Below, in pieces: positions 33,995 to 44,007 of a stretch of 54,571 nucleotides of DNA; position 1 is the first letter of the stretch; each line of letters begins with the position of its first letter. A program made the translations under genes and the position numbers. The DNA lies in the NCBI GenBank assembly GCA_028281525.1, contig JANQJR010000011.1:1-54571 (forward strand). Reading direction: 5' to 3'. Under the pieces are notes generated by a model. The model was not told the origin of the DNA. It worked only from the letters and a program-made list of their open reading frames with translations, and ran no database searches. Source of the DNA: Magnetovibrio sp. GTDB taxonomy: Bacteria > Pseudomonadota > Alphaproteobacteria > Rhodospirillales > Magnetovibrionaceae.

Positions 33995-36268
33995 ATGAAT
34001 GCGGCCACTCTTTCAACGGCTCCCCGGCGGCTTCTGTCCCGGGTGCGCGATGTGATGGCGGGTGAAGGCTCCGCCCAATCGCGCCTGGACCAAATCACCC
34101 ATATCATCGGCGCGGACCTCGTCACCGAAGTGTGCTCCATCTATGTGCGCCGCGCGGGTGATGTGTTGGAGCTGTTTTCCACCCAAGGCCTAAGCTCGGA
34201 CGCCGTGCACGTCACCCGGTTGCGTTTCGGTGAGGGTTTGATCGGTGAAATCGCCGCGCACGCCACGCCGTTGGCGCTGTCCGATGCCCAATCCCACCCC
34301 AGCTTCGCGTTTCGTCCGGAAACGGGGGAAGACGATTTCCATTCCCTGATGGGGGTGCCGGTGTTGCGCGCCGGGCGCGTGGTGGGTGTCTTGGCGGTGC
34401 AGAACCGGACCGAGCGCCAGTACACTGATGAAGAGGTCGAAACGCTTCAAACCGTCGCCATGGTTTTGGCGGAAATGGTTGCGGGGGGCGAACTGATCGG
34501 GCGGCATGAACTGCTGCCCGCCGACGGGATCGCGCTCAAGCCGTTGCGCCTGGAAGGCACGGTGTATTCCAAGGGGCTGGGCATCGGCAAAGCGGTGCTG
34601 CACGAACCCAGTTTCGACATTGCCGACCTGGTCGCGGAAAATCCCGAACATGAAATGCAGCGTCTGCGCGATGCGTTTGCCTCCATGCTCGGCCATCTCG
34701 ACACGCTGCTGAATCAGGGGCCGCTGTCCGTGGGCGACGGTGGGGAGCACGAGGATGTGCTGGAAGCGTTTCGCTTGATCGCGGAGGACGCGGGTTGGCT
34801 GAAGCGCACCGAAGAAGCGGTACGATCCGGCCTGACGGCGGAAGCTGCGACCTTGAAGGTCAAAAACGAAATGCGGGCGCGCTTGGGCCAGGCGGCCGAT
34901 CCGTACTTGCGCGAACGCGTCCACGACCTGGAAGACCTGTCCAACCGCTTGCTCCAGCATCTGACCGGCAAAGGCATGCGGGACCCGGAGGACATGCCCG
35001 AACACATGGTCATCGTGGCGCGCAACATGGGCCCGGCGGAACTGTTGGATTACGACCACACCCGTCTGCGGGGCTTGGTCCTGGAAGAGGGCTCCGCCAC
35101 GTCGCACGTCGCCATCGTCGCGCGCGCGTTGGATATCCCCGTCATGGGTCAGGTGCGCGAAATCCTGTCCAAGATCGACAACGGCGAAACCATCATTGTC
35201 GATGGCGAAAACGCCCAGGTTCTGGTCCGTCCCGGTGAAGATATCCAGCAGGCGTTTCATGAGACGCGCAGGCATTTGGAGCAAATCAAAGAACAGTACG
35301 CCCGGCTCAAAGATCTGCCCGCGCAAACCTTGGATGGCGTGAACATTGATCTCAACATCAATGCGGGCCTGCTGTTCGATTTCGATCAGATCGAGGCCAC
35401 CGGGGCGGCGGGCGTGGGGCTGTACCGCACCGAGGTGCCTTTTATGGTGCGTGCTCAATTCCCCGACGTGGAGGCGCAGCGTCAGCTTTACGAAAGGGTT
35501 TTGGACCGTGCGAACGGCAAGCCCGTAATCTTTCGCACCATCGACGTGGGTGGCGATAAGGTCTTGCCCTATTGGGACGAACTGGACGAGGAAAACCCAG
35601 CCATGGGCTGGCGGGCGATTCGCATCAGTTTGGACCGTCCGGCGATTTTGCGCCAGCAATTGCGCGCCATCATCCAAGCGGCCAAGGGTCGTGCCATTAA
35701 CGTGATGTTTCCCATGGTCGCCGAGGTTGAGGAATTCGACGACGCGAAAAAGCTGTTGTATCGGGAATTGAAGCGCCAGACCGAGCGCGGGGGCATTGTC
35801 CCCGAACGGGTCAACGCCGGGGTGATGTTGGAAGTGCCGGCACTGGCGCTGCAAATGGACAAGTTGATTTCGCGGGTCGATTTCGTGTCCATCGGGTCGA
35901 ACGATTTGATGCAGTTCCTTTACGCCACCGATCGTGGCAATCCCCACGTGGCGGACCGTTACGATATCCTGTCGCCGTTTGCGCTGCGCTTTCTGAAGGA
36001 CTTGCGCGATAAATGCGATCAGGCGGACGTGCCCATCAGCGTGTGCGGCGAGGCCGCAGGCCGCCCATTGGAGGCCATGGCGCTGATCGGTATCGGGTTT
36101 CGCCGCCTGTCCATGCCGCCGCCCGCCATCGGCCCGGTTAAGGAAATGGTGCGCTCCATGTCGGACCGCCAAGTGGCGCAGTTTGTCCATTCGGTGCTGG
36201 AGATGCCGCACGCCAGCATCCGTCAGCGTTTGATGGCCTTTGCCAAGGACCATGGCATTCAGCTCTAA
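33995..36268 (+). CDS. ptsP: PTS-Ntr enzyme I (GAF domain + phosphoenolpyruvate-protein phosphotransferase)
   Basis: 757 aa. An N-terminal GAF sensor (~15-165) is fused to enzyme I (~190-757). The phosphorylated histidine is His371 in GSATSHVAIVARAL, and the PEP-binding domain shows GVGLYRTEVPFM, DVGGDKVLPYW and the Cys-containing SVCGEAAGRP near the C terminus. It passes phosphate from PEP to NPr and EIIA-Ntr, whose genes are not in this window, linking nitrogen, potassium and carbon status. Family length (~750 aa) is normal. Confidence 0.97.
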   Translation: MNAATLSTAPRRLLSRVRDVMAGEGSAQSRLDQITHIIGADLVTEVCSIYVRRAGDVLELFSTQGLSSDAVHVTRLRFGEGLIGEIAAHATPLALSDAQSHPSFAFRPETGEDDFHSLMGVPVLRAGRVVGVLAVQNRTERQYTDEEVETLQTVAMVLAEMVAGGELIGRHELLPADGIALKPLRLEGTVYSKGLGIGKAVLHEPSFDIADLVAENPEHEMQRLRDAFASMLGHLDTLLNQGPLSVGDGGEHEDVLEAFRLIAEDAGWLKRTEEAVRSGLTAEAATLKVKNEMRARLGQAADPYLRERVHDLEDLSNRLLQHLTGKGMRDPEDMPEHMVIVARNMGPAELLDYDHTRLRGLVLEEGSATSHVAIVARALDIPVMGQVREILSKIDNGETIIVDGENAQVLVRPGEDIQQAFHETRRHLEQIKEQYARLKDLPAQTLDGVNIDLNINAGLLFDFDQIEATGAAGVGLYRTEVPFMVRAQFPDVEAQRQLYERVLDRANGKPVIFRTIDVGGDKVLPYWDELDEENPAMGWRAIRISLDRPAILRQQLRAIIQAAKGRAINVMFPMVAEVEEFDDAKKLLYRELKRQTERGGIVPERVNAGVMLEVPALALQMDKLISRVDFVSIGSNDLMQFLYATDRGNPHVADRYDILSPFALRFLKDLRDKCDQADVPISVCGEAAGRPLEAMALIGIGFRRLSMPPPAIGPVKEMVRSMSDRQVAQFVHSVLEMPHASIRQRLMAFAKDHGIQL

Positions 36269-36370
36269 CTCCCGGCAAGTCCTTGCATTTTTGGTAACTT
36301 CGGGCAGAATACGGTACACGACTCGGGGCGCGGATAATCAGATAATACGCTCCGTTGGGGATATTAAGAC

Positions 36371-37582
36371 GTGAGCGATAGCGACACTACATCGCCCGAC
36401 CAGCAAACGGACGCAGCGGCGAAGAACGCCACCGGTCCGGGAGTGGGCGCCTTGTTGCGTGAAACGCGCCAGAAAGCGGGACTGGATGTCGCCGACGTGG
36501 CGCGGGTGCTGCGCATCAGCCAGAAATATTTGGAAGCCCTGGAAGACGGCCGCAACGCCGATCTGCCGGGCACGCCTTACGCCATCGGGTTCGTGCGCAG
36601 CTATGCCGAGCACCTGCACTTGGATGGCGAAGAGATTGTGCGCCGCTACAAGGATGAGGCTGAGGGCTTGGCGGGTAGAACGGACCTGGTGTTTCCCAAA
36701 CCGATTCCCGACGGTGGGGTGCCCGGCGCGGCGGTGTTGGGGCTGGGCGTGATCGCCGCTGCCGTGGTGTACGGTATTTGGTATTGGAATTCCAACAACG
36801 ACACGGTCGAGGTTGCGCGCGTGGACCCGGTGCCGGAACATCTGGCGGCGGCACCCGCGACGACGGGCGCGAACGAGCCCGCTTCCGTGCCCGAGCCTGT
36901 GGAAACGGAGCCGTCTCCCGCAGTGACGCCGGAGCCCAGCGTTCCCGCACCGGAAACGCCAGCGTCTGAGATGGCGGAAACCACAGCCGAAGAGGCGGCT
37001 GAAACGGTGGAAGAAACCGCCGACGAGGCCGTGCAGCAGGTCGAACAAGCCGCCACGCAGATGGCGGAGCAAGTCGAGGCCGCAGCCGAGACGACCGAAA
37101 GCGAAATCAACGCGACTGTACAAGTGGTGGAACAGGCTCAAGTACAAACAGAGGAACAGGCCACCGAAGCAGTGGCGGAGGCAGCCGCGCCTGCTTCCGA
37201 ACCTGAGACCGAAGCATCCGCTGAGTCCGAAGCCGCCGTGGAAACGCAGCCCGACGAGCCCGCGCCCGAAGTCGCCGCCGTACCGTCGGCGCGAGAAGAC
37301 GACGGCCCCAGCCGCATCACCGTGCGCGCCAAGTCCAACAGTTGGATTCAAGTGCGCGACGAGGTGGCCGACAGGCTGCTATTCACCCGCTTGCTGCGTG
37401 AGGGGGATACCTACGAAGTTCCCAACCGTGCGGGCCTGCGCCTGATGACCGGCAACGCCGGTGCGTTGGAGCTTCTGGTCGACGGTGAAGTTGCGCCCTC
37501 CATCGGCGAAGTGGGCGAGGTTCGCCGCAACGTGGAGTTGGACCCGGACAAACTGAAAAGCGGTGAAGCTGAGGGCCAGTAG
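36371..37582 (+). CDS. RodZ-like membrane protein (HTH, TM, Ala/Glu/Pro-rich linker, DUF4115)
   Basis: 403 aa with a GTG start. A cytoplasmic Xre-type HTH (~24-95: VGALLRETRQKAGLDVADVAR...YLEALEDGRNADLPGTPYAIGFVRSYAEHL) is followed by one TM helix (~117-137) and a 170-residue periplasmic linker very rich in Ala, Glu, Thr and Pro. The C-terminal DUF4115 domain is at ~310-380 (ITVRAKSNSWIQVRD, LLREGDTYEVPN). RodZ links MreB to the cell-wall elongation machinery. Gene order ahead of ispG is common in proteobacteria. Confidence 0.9.
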   Translation: MSDSDTTSPDQQTDAAAKNATGPGVGALLRETRQKAGLDVADVARVLRISQKYLEALEDGRNADLPGTPYAIGFVRSYAEHLHLDGEEIVRRYKDEAEGLAGRTDLVFPKPIPDGGVPGAAVLGLGVIAAAVVYGIWYWNSNNDTVEVARVDPVPEHLAAAPATTGANEPASVPEPVETEPSPAVTPEPSVPAPETPASEMAETTAEEAAETVEETADEAVQQVEQAATQMAEQVEAAAETTESEINATVQVVEQAQVQTEEQATEAVAEAAAPASEPETEASAESEAAVETQPDEPAPEVAAVPSAREDDGPSRITVRAKSNSWIQVRDEVADRLLFTRLLREGDTYEVPNRAGLRLMTGNAGALELLVDGEVAPSIGEVGEVRRNVELDPDKLKSGEAEGQ

Positions 37583-37711
37583 CGACCGGACAGGCTTTTG
37601 CGTCCGGCCCCGATTGATGCCCAAGACGAACATGGCTTTCACATCGGGGCGGGGAGCGCTATATAGCCCCACACACAAGGCTTCCCCAACCCAAAACGAG
37701 CCATCTTCGAC

Positions 37712-38938
37712 ATGAGCCAGTTGCCCCCCAAACGACATGAAACCCAAGCCGTCGATATCGACGGTGTGATGATCGGCGGCGGACACCCCATTGTGGTGCA
37801 GTCCATGACCAATACCGATACGGCCGATGTGGAGGCCACCGTGACCCAGGTTGCGACGCTGGCGCAGGCGGGGTCCGAAATCGTACGGATCACGGTGGAC
37901 CGGGATGAAGCCGCCAGGGCCGTGCCGCACATCCGTGAAAAACTGTTGGCCCTGGGGGTGGACGTGCCGTTGGCCGGCGATTTTCACTATGTCGGGCATA
38001 AGTTGTTGGCGGACAATCCGGCGTGTGCCGAAGCTTTGGCGAAATTCCGCATCAATCCCGGCAACGTCGGTTTTAAGGAAAAGAAGGATCAACAGTTCGC
38101 GGCGATGATCGAACTGGCGGCGAAGCTCGACAAGGCGGTGCGCATCGGTGTGAACTGGGGCAGCCTGGATCAGGACCTGGCGCAAAGCCTGATGGACGAA
38201 AACGCCAAGCTGGCCGATCCTCATCCGCCCGAAGACGTCACCCGCGAGGCGTTGGTGCGCTCGGCGCTGGACAGTGCCAAACGTGCCGAGGAACTGGGCT
38301 TGGGCGCAGACAGAATCATCATCTCATGCAAAGTCAGCGAAGTGCCGGAGTTGGTGAAAGTCTACCGCATCTTGGCAGAGCGCTCTTCATATGCCCTGCA
38401 TTTGGGCCTGACCGAGGCGGGCATGGGGGATAAAGGCGTGGTGGCCTCGACCGCCGCGCTGGCGGTGCTGCTTTCGGAAGGCATCGGCGACACCATCCGC
38501 GTGTCCTTGACGCCGGAGCCGGGCGCCCCCCGCGAGCGTGAAGTGCACGTTGCTCAGGAAATCCTGCAAAGCCTGCATTTGCGCAGCTTTACGCCCCAGG
38601 TTACGGCGTGCCCCGGTTGCGGGCGCACCACTTCGACCCTATTCCAGGAACTTGCTCAGGATATCCAAGCTTATGTGCGTGGACGCATGCCGCAATGGCA
38701 GAAAACCCATCCGGGGGCGGAAAACCTCAAGCTCGCGGTGATGGGCTGCATTGTAAATGGTCCTGGTGAAAGCAAACAGGCGGACATCGGCATCTCGTTG
38801 CCCGGCACCGGCGAAGCGCCCAGCGCCCCGGTATTCATCGACGGCGAAAAGGTCGCGACCCTCAAGGGCGACGATCTGGCTCGGCAGTTTCAGTCCATGG
38901 TCGAAGACTACGTGCAAAAACGCTATGGTGGGGCATGA
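37712..38938 (+). CDS. ispG: 4-hydroxy-3-methylbut-2-en-1-yl diphosphate synthase
   Basis: 408 aa. It converts MEcPP to HMBPP in the MEP isoprenoid pathway with a 4Fe-4S cluster. Cluster ligands: C300 and C303 (ACPGCGRTT), C346 ([10 protein letters not shown]) and Glu353. [14 protein letters not shown] is the family N terminus. The last four bases ATGA overlap the start of hemA (translational coupling). Confidence 0.98.
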   Translation: MSQLPPKRHETQAVDIDGVMIGGGHPIVVQSMTNTDTADVEATVTQVATLAQAGSEIVRITVDRDEAARAVPHIREKLLALGVDVPLAGDFHYVGHKLLADNPACAEALAKFRINPGNVGFKEKKDQQFAAMIELAAKLDKAVRIGVNWGSLDQDLAQSLMDENAKLADPHPPEDVTREALVRSALDSAKRAEELGLGADRIIISCKVSEVPELVKVYRILAERSSYALHLGLTEAGMGDKGVVASTAALAVLLSEGIGDTIRVSLTPEPGAPREREVHVAQEILQSLHLRSFTPQVTACPGCGRTTSTLFQELAQDIQAYVRGRMPQWQKTHPGAENLKLAVMGCIVNGPGESKQADIGISLPGTGEAPSAPVFIDGEKVATLKGDDLARQFQSMVEDYVQKRYGGA

Positions 38939-40236
38939 CCGATAACGCACAGTCAGCCGGAGAACCCAAGAAGGGTCAGCCCATCGTGGTCGGAGCGAAT
39001 CATCGTTCTTCGACCATGATGATGCGCGACCGCATCTTCGTCGAGGATGAGCGCGTGCCCGCCATTCTGGATGAATTGGCGGACAAGGGTCTTGATCAAG
39101 TGATCCTACTGTCCACGTGCGATCGGGTCGAAGCCATCGGCGTCACCCAGGACCCGGCCGCATTTCAGCATGCGGTCCTGGACACCTTCGCCCGCGAAGG
39201 CGAGTGCGATGTGACGCAATTGCAAGAGCAGACTTATACCCTGATCGATGGCGAAGCCGTGGGCCATGTGTTTCGCGTTACCGCGTCGCTCGATAGCCTT
39301 ATGGTGGGTGAGCCGCAAGTTCTGGGACAGGTCAAGCACGCGCACCGCCAAGCAATGCAAATGGACCATGTGCGCGCCGAGTTGGAAACATGGATGCAAG
39401 CGGCCTACGCGACGGCCAAGCGGGTGCGCACGGAAACGCGCATCGGCGAAGGCCCTGTTTCCATGGCGGCCAGCGCGGTGCAAATCGCACGTGATTTGTT
39501 CGGTGATTTGAACCGCTGCCGCGCCCTGCTGATCGGCATCGGCGATATGGGCGAAATGATTGCACGTGACTTGTTGGAAACCGGCGTGGCGGATTTGACT
39601 GTTACCCACCCACGTGCCGGGCGTGCCGATGCCTTGGGCCGGGACCTGGGCGTGCATGTCGCCGACTTTGATCATTTTGAAAAGATATTGGCGGAATCGG
39701 ACATTGTCCTTTCCGCCGTTGGCACGCGGCGTTTCAGCCTGGATCAGGCGCCGGTGAAAACGGCGCTCAAAGTGCGCCGTCACAAGCCCATGTTCATTGT
39801 CGATGCAGGCGTGCCGGGCGATGTCGACCCAAGCGTGGAAGACCTGGATGACGCCTTCGTCTATGGCTTGGGCGATCTGGAAGAGGTCGCCTTGAAAGGC
39901 CGTGCCGGGCGCGAACAGGAAGCCACCCGCGCCCACAACATCGTGGATGAAGAGGTGGAGCGCTATCTGCACACCCGTGCCGAGCGCGCCGCCATTCCGG
40001 CGCTTTCGCGGTTGCGCACCAAGTTCGAAGCCGCGCGCGAACAGGCTTTAAAGGACGCCGGGGGCGACGCGGAAAAGGCCACGCGTCTTTTGGTCGGGCG
40101 CTTGTTGCACGACCCTTCGGAAGCTATGCGGCGCATCGCCGCGGACGATGAAGCGGCCTGGGCGCGCCTGGAGTTCGCCATGGAACGCCTGTTCGACCTG
40201 GATGACGACGACGGCGAAGGAGGCGCGTCGTCGTGA
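38935..40236 (+). CDS. hemA: Glutamyl-tRNA reductase
   Basis: 433 aa. It reduces Glu-tRNA to glutamate-1-semialdehyde, the first step of C5-type tetrapyrrole synthesis. The nucleophilic cysteine is C62 in [12 protein letters not shown], with [14 protein letters not shown] and the NADPH domain [13 protein letters not shown]. Most alphaproteobacteria make ALA from glycine by the ALA-synthase route, so a C5-pathway gene is notable. It overlaps ispG and prfA by 4 bp each, so it is firmly part of the operon; hemA-prfA-prmC order is also known from E. coli. Confidence 0.93.
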   Translation: MTDNAQSAGEPKKGQPIVVGANHRSSTMMMRDRIFVEDERVPAILDELADKGLDQVILLSTCDRVEAIGVTQDPAAFQHAVLDTFAREGECDVTQLQEQTYTLIDGEAVGHVFRVTASLDSLMVGEPQVLGQVKHAHRQAMQMDHVRAELETWMQAAYATAKRVRTETRIGEGPVSMAASAVQIARDLFGDLNRCRALLIGIGDMGEMIARDLLETGVADLTVTHPRAGRADALGRDLGVHVADFDHFEKILAESDIVLSAVGTRRFSLDQAPVKTALKVRRHKPMFIVDAGVPGDVDPSVEDLDDAFVYGLGDLEEVALKGRAGREQEATRAHNIVDEEVERYLHTRAERAAIPALSRLRTKFEAAREQALKDAGGDAEKATRLLVGRLLHDPSEAMRRIAADDEAAWARLEFAMERLFDLDDDDGEGGASS

Positions 40237-41303
40237 GCCTGGAAGAAAACCTCAAACGCGTGCAAGACCGTCATGAAGAGCTGGGGGCGTTGATGTCCTC
40301 GGGCGGCGTTGCGGCGGACGACTTCCAAAAGATGTCCAAGGAATATGCCGACCTGACGCCGGTGGTCGAGGCTATTCAAGCGCTGGACCGGGCCCGCGAA
40401 GCCTACGCCGATGCCTTGGAGATGTATGCCGCGAGCGACGACGACCCGGACATGAAAGCACTGGCCGAGGCGGAAGCACAGGAACTCAAGGAACAGCTGC
40501 CGGATCTGGAACGCCGAGTTCAAGTGATGTTGCTGCCCAAAGACGAAGCGGACGACAAGAACGCCATTTTGGAAGTGCGCGCCGGCACCGGCGGGGACGA
40601 AGCGGCGCTGTTCGCGGCGGACCTGATGCGCATGTACCAGCGCTTCGCCGAGCGCCAGGGCTGGAAGTTCGAACTGATGGAAGTGAACGAAACCGGTATC
40701 GGCGGCTACAAGGAAGCGACGGCGGAAATCTCCGGCAAGGCGGTGTTCGCCAAATTGAAGTTCGAATCCGGCGTGCACCGGGTGCAGCGTGTGCCCGAAA
40801 CCGAATCCGGTGGCCGGATTCATACATCGGCGGCCACGGTCGCGGTGCTGCCCGAAGCCCAGGACGTGGATATCGAAGTGCGCACCGAGGATTTGAGGAT
40901 CGACACCTATCGCGCCCAAGGTGCGGGCGGGCAGCACGTCAACACCACCGACAGCGCGGTGCGCATCGTCCATGAACCGTCGGGCATCGTGGTGCAATGC
41001 CAGGACGGGCGCTCTCAGCACAAGAACAAAGAAAAAGCCATGACCATGCTGCGCGCCAAACTCTATGACCACCAGCGCCAGGAATTGGACCGCGAACGCG
41101 CGGCGTCGCGCAAGGGTCAGGTGGGCTCCGGCGACCGGTCCGAGCGTATCCGCACCTACAACTTCCCCCAAGGCCGGGTGACCGACCACCGCATCAACCT
41201 GACGCTTCACAAACTCGACCGGGTGATCGAAGGCGAGTTGGAAGAAATGGTCGATGCGCTCACCGCCGAAGACCAGGCGGCTCGCTTGGCGGACATGACG
41301 TGA
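40233..41303 (+). CDS. prfA: Peptide chain release factor 1
   Basis: 356 aa with a GTG start overlapping hemA by 4 bp. RF1 recognises UAA and UAG stop codons. The peptidyl-hydrolase motif GGQ is at 232-234 ([12 protein letters not shown]), and the anticodon-like PxT-type motif is VPETESGGR (~188-190). It is followed with a 4-bp overlap by prmC, which methylates the GGQ glutamine. Confidence 0.98.
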   Translation: MSLEENLKRVQDRHEELGALMSSGGVAADDFQKMSKEYADLTPVVEAIQALDRAREAYADALEMYAASDDDPDMKALAEAEAQELKEQLPDLERRVQVMLLPKDEADDKNAILEVRAGTGGDEAALFAADLMRMYQRFAERQGWKFELMEVNETGIGGYKEATAEISGKAVFAKLKFESGVHRVQRVPETESGGRIHTSAATVAVLPEAQDVDIEVRTEDLRIDTYRAQGAGGQHVNTTDSAVRIVHEPSGIVVQCQDGRSQHKNKEKAMTMLRAKLYDHQRQELDRERAASRKGQVGSGDRSERIRTYNFPQGRVTDHRINLTLHKLDRVIEGELEEMVDALTAEDQAARLADMT

Positions 41304-42181
41304 ACGCTCTTCCCAATTTTGAAAATCAAACCGTGGGCGAAGCGCAGCAGGCCTGCGTGAGCGTCCTCAAAGCCGCGGGGCTCGACGCGCCGGTGCTGGA
41401 AGCACGCTTGCTCTTGGCATTGACCTTGGGCGGTGGGCCGGAGCGTGTGTTGTCCGCCCGGGATGAACCCCTCACATCCGACCAGGCAGAGCGGTTGGCG
41501 GATGCAATTGAACGGCGCAGCAACCGCGAGCCCCTATCCCATATCACCGGGGTGCGTGAATTCTGGTCTCTGCCGTTCATCGTCACGCCTGCGACTCTCA
41601 CACCCCGCCCGGACACGGAAACCTTGATCGAGGCGGTTCTCGATCATGGCGCGGGCGGTGATGTGCGTATCCTCGATCTCGGCACCGGGACGGGATGCAT
41701 CTTGCTGGCGCTTTTGCATGAGTGGTCGGAGGCTCAGGGGACAGGCGTGGATACCAGTGCGGAGGCTTTGGCCGTGGCCCGGGACAACGCCGCCGCGCTC
41801 AATCTCGGGGGGCGTGCGCACATGGTTGAAGGGGATTGGACCCAACCGGGATGGGACCGGAACTTAAACGCGCCGTTCGATGTTGTGGTGTGCAACCCGC
41901 CTTACATACCGTCAGGAGACATCGACGGATTGGAACGGGACGTTAAAGAGTACGAACCCTTGCGTGCGCTCGACGGCGGTATGGATGGGTTGGATGCCTA
42001 CCGTGCGATCATCAGACAATTGAAGAAACTTCTGAAACCCCGAGGTCTCGTCGCGTTCGAAGTGGGAATCGGCCAGGCGGGGGAAGTTGCAAATCTGCTG
42101 CAAGATGTGGGTTTGGTGATTTTGGCACAACGCGCCGATTTGGGGGGCGTCGTGCGCGTGGTTGTTGCGCAATGCCCCTGA
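41300..42181 (+). CDS. prmC: Release factor glutamine methyltransferase
   Basis: 293 aa. It methylates the GGQ glutamine of release factors. Motif [17 protein letters not shown] and the amide-binding NPPY (199-202, [12 protein letters not shown]) are intact, as are the N-terminal [12 protein letters not shown] and [11 protein letters not shown]. Translationally coupled to prfA by a 4-bp overlap. Confidence 0.97.
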   Translation: MNALPNFENQTVGEAQQACVSVLKAAGLDAPVLEARLLLALTLGGGPERVLSARDEPLTSDQAERLADAIERRSNREPLSHITGVREFWSLPFIVTPATLTPRPDTETLIEAVLDHGAGGDVRILDLGTGTGCILLALLHEWSEAQGTGVDTSAEALAVARDNAAALNLGGRAHMVEGDWTQPGWDRNLNAPFDVVVCNPPYIPSGDIDGLERDVKEYEPLRALDGGMDGLDAYRAIIRQLKKLLKPRGLVAFEVGIGQAGEVANLLQDVGLVILAQRADLGGVVRVVVAQCP

Positions 42182-42232
42182 GCCCCCGTCGGTGTTGAGA
42201 GTAAATAAAAGCAGTTTCAGCGAAAAAAGGGG

Positions 42233-42261
42233 TTGGAAACCATCCGTATTCGGACTAGGGT
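42233..42261 (+). promoter_or_regulatory. Possible promoter upstream of the DUF4167 gene
   Basis: TTGGAA (42233-42238), 17-bp spacer, TAGGGT (42256-42261). It would give a leader of about 180 nt. The remainder of the 266-bp gap 42182-42447 shows no gene or strong hairpin, and there is no clear ribosome site before the next ATG. Confidence 0.3.
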
Positions 42262-42447
42262 TAATCCAAAGATGGCGGGGTGAGGCCATACCTTCCGCAC
42301 GTTGAAGTGCCGAGACAACTCATCCACCCCTTCCACAGTCACCAAGCTTTACCATGAAACCGTCATGGCTCGAATGTCTTGGTTTGTGTCCGATGAGCTT
42401 CGGGACAGAAGGGTCAACCAAATCAGCTAACGAATTAAATTGGCATT

Positions 42448-43008
42448 ATGAAGCAAGGCTCCAATCAAAGACGTTCCCGTGGCCGCGGCCAAGGCGGTGG
42501 CAATCGCCGCAACACGCGCAACCAGACCTATGACAGCAACGGTCCAGACGTAAAAGTACGCGGCACCGCGCAACAGGTTCTCGATAAATACCTGCAACTG
42601 GCCCGCGATGCGCAATCCGGTGGTGATCGCGTGAAGGCTGAAGCTTACCTGCAGTTCGCCGAGCACTACTACCGCATCGTCAATGCCGACCAGGAAGAGC
42701 AAAAGGAAAAACGCGCCGAGCGGGAAGCCCAAGGCGACAAATCCCAAGGCGACAAATCCGAAGGCGATCGCCCACAACAACGTGGCCGCGGACGTGGCCG
42801 GGGCGGCAATGGTCAGGCGCAGAAAAAGAACGAGGCGACCTTAGCGGCCGAAGCCGCAGCAGCGAACGAAACCAAGCATGCCGAAGCCGCCGAATCTGAA
42901 GGAGACGCTGCCGAGGAGAAAGCGCAGGCGGAAAGCACCGTGGAGCCGGCGCAAGATACTCCTGAAGTGGAAGCTCCTGAAGCGGAAGCAGAAGCAGTCA
43001 CCGCTTAA
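42448..43008 (+). CDS. DUF4167 family protein
   Basis: 186 aa. It starts with an Arg/Gly-rich tract (MKQGSNQRRSRGRGQGGGN) then the DUF4167 core: VRGTAQQVLDKYLQLARDAQSGGDR and YLQFAEHYYRIV. The rest is low complexity: a QGDKS-type repeat, a second RG-rich patch (RGRGRGRGG) and an acidic Ala/Glu tail. RG-rich ends suggest RNA binding (inference). It lies between prmC and clpB, its usual place in alphaproteobacteria. Confidence 0.93.
   Translation: MKQGSNQRRSRGRGQGGGNRRNTRNQTYDSNGPDVKVRGTAQQVLDKYLQLARDAQSGGDRVKAEAYLQFAEHYYRIVNADQEEQKEKRAEREAQGDKSQGDKSEGDRPQQRGRGRGRGGNGQAQKKNEATLAAEAAAANETKHAEAAESEGDAAEEKAQAESTVEPAQDTPEVEAPEAEAEAVTA
42731..42770. repeat. 15-bp tandem repeat within the DUF4167 gene
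   Basis: Unit AAGGCGACAAATCCC occurs at 42731-42745 and 42746-42760 (one mismatch) with a partial third copy from 42761. It encodes QGDKS-QGDKS-EGD. The period is a multiple of three, so gain or loss of units keeps the frame. Confidence 0.85.
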
Positions 43009-43033
43009 AATCGTTTCCATACATGACCAAGAG

Positions 43034-43060
43034 GCCCCGCGCATGATGCGGGGCTTTTTT
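43034..43060 (+). terminator. Rho-independent terminator of the DUF4167 gene
   Basis: GCCCCGCGCA-TGA-TGCGGGGC followed by TTTTTT, 25 bp after the stop codon. Confidence 0.95.
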
Positions 43061-43089
43061 ATGGACCAAGTCAGATTGGGTCGTTTTTT

Positions 43090-43842
43090 TTATGATTCGA
43101 GCTGGAGAGGATCTCCGGTCTTAACCATGCCGCCTGTGACGACTTTGGCGTAGACGCCCATCTGGGTATGGCCGAAATGGTGTTTGAGGGTGTGCAGGAC
43201 GCGGGCGTCCAATTCCCCGGTTTCGGGATTGACGTGGGTGGCTTTGCACCGCCCGGTGATTTGCGTGATCTCCAAAACCGCGCCGCCGATCTTGAGGCGT
43301 TTGCCGGGCCAGTTCATTTCCGTCCATGCATCCAAGCTTTCAATCAAGAAATTCATACGAAAACGAACCGGGTCGAGCGTATGGCCGAGTGCATCTTCAA
43401 GGGCGCGGTGAGAATTCATGTTGAGCAAGGACACCGGTCCCTCGGTGGTGTCGAAATACGCGATATCCTCCGCTTCAACCAATTGCGGGGTGGTGCTTTC
43501 ATCCAGTCCCAAATGTTCGGCGACACCATGTGCGATGGCGTTGCGGCCTTCCGGCGTGCGCAGATCGCCCCCCTTTTCAAAACCATCCGGCCCCGTGATA
43601 TGCAGGGTTTGTTGGGGCTCGTCGAACCGGGATTTGAGCCGCGCCAGTTCGTGTTCACGCACCAGCACTAGAAAGTTGGATTTGCGATGCCAACCCGTGT
43701 TGCCAATCGCATCGCCCCCGGGCCGCGCCAAGGCCCAGCGCCGGTCGAAGGGTAGGCCCTGGCCCGGTGTGAGTTCGGTGGCGGCGAGTTCTTCTACCGA
43801 TAGGCTTTTGACGGGATAGCGTAAAATGCGCTCCAGGTGCAT
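43090..43842 (-). CDS. MOSC domain protein (YcbX/mARC-like)
   Basis: 250 aa from ATG 43842 (MHLERILRYPVKSLS) with AAGGAC 8 nt upstream; longer frames are not conserved. MOSC N-terminal beta-barrel (LRYPVKSLSVEELAA, LPFDRRWALARPGG) and a C-terminal MOSC domain (GPVSLLNMNSHRALED, GRCKATHVNPETGELD with the Cys that ligates Mo in this family). Such proteins carry Mo cofactor and reduce N-hydroxylated compounds. It is a second possible Mo enzyme in the window besides the AOR-like gene. Confidence 0.9.
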   Translation of the reverse strand: MHLERILRYPVKSLSVEELAATELTPGQGLPFDRRWALARPGGDAIGNTGWHRKSNFLVLVREHELARLKSRFDEPQQTLHITGPDGFEKGGDLRTPEGRNAIAHGVAEHLGLDESTTPQLVEAEDIAYFDTTEGPVSLLNMNSHRALEDALGHTLDPVRFRMNFLIESLDAWTEMNWPGKRLKIGGAVLEITQITGRCKATHVNPETGELDARVLHTLKHHFGHTQMGVYAKVVTGGMVKTGDPLQLES

Positions 43843-43885
43843 GGGGGCGGTCCTTTTCAAAGTTGCGGCCATTATGCACGGGTGA

Positions 43886-43916
43886 GGTTGCGGCGTTAAC
43901 CTTTCAAACCATATCA
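43886..43916 (+). promoter_or_regulatory. Possible heat-shock (RpoH-type) promoter of clpB
   Basis: GGTTGCGG (43886-43893) and CCATATCA (43909-43916) resemble alphaproteobacterial sigma32 boxes (CTTG ... CCATAT) with usual spacing. They are 92 bp upstream of clpB. clpB is a standard sigma32 target, but the -35 match is only partial. Confidence 0.35.
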
Positions 43917-44007
43917 TGGGTAAACAACCGCAAACCGCGAGGCTCAAATCCGGTTGCCGCTCAATACTGGGGCCTGATACCGCCGTCGCCAACAAGGGAT
44001 GTGGACT

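Noticed and set aside
34190-36319. 709-codon open frame on the minus strand opposite ptsP
   Set aside because: Very long but antisense to a complete ptsP with its active-site histidine; amino-acid composition is typical of a shadow frame.
36338-37351. 337-codon Gly/Arg/Phe-rich frame opposite the RodZ-like gene
   Set aside because: Its repetitive composition is the reverse reading of the Ala/Glu/Pro-rich linker codons.
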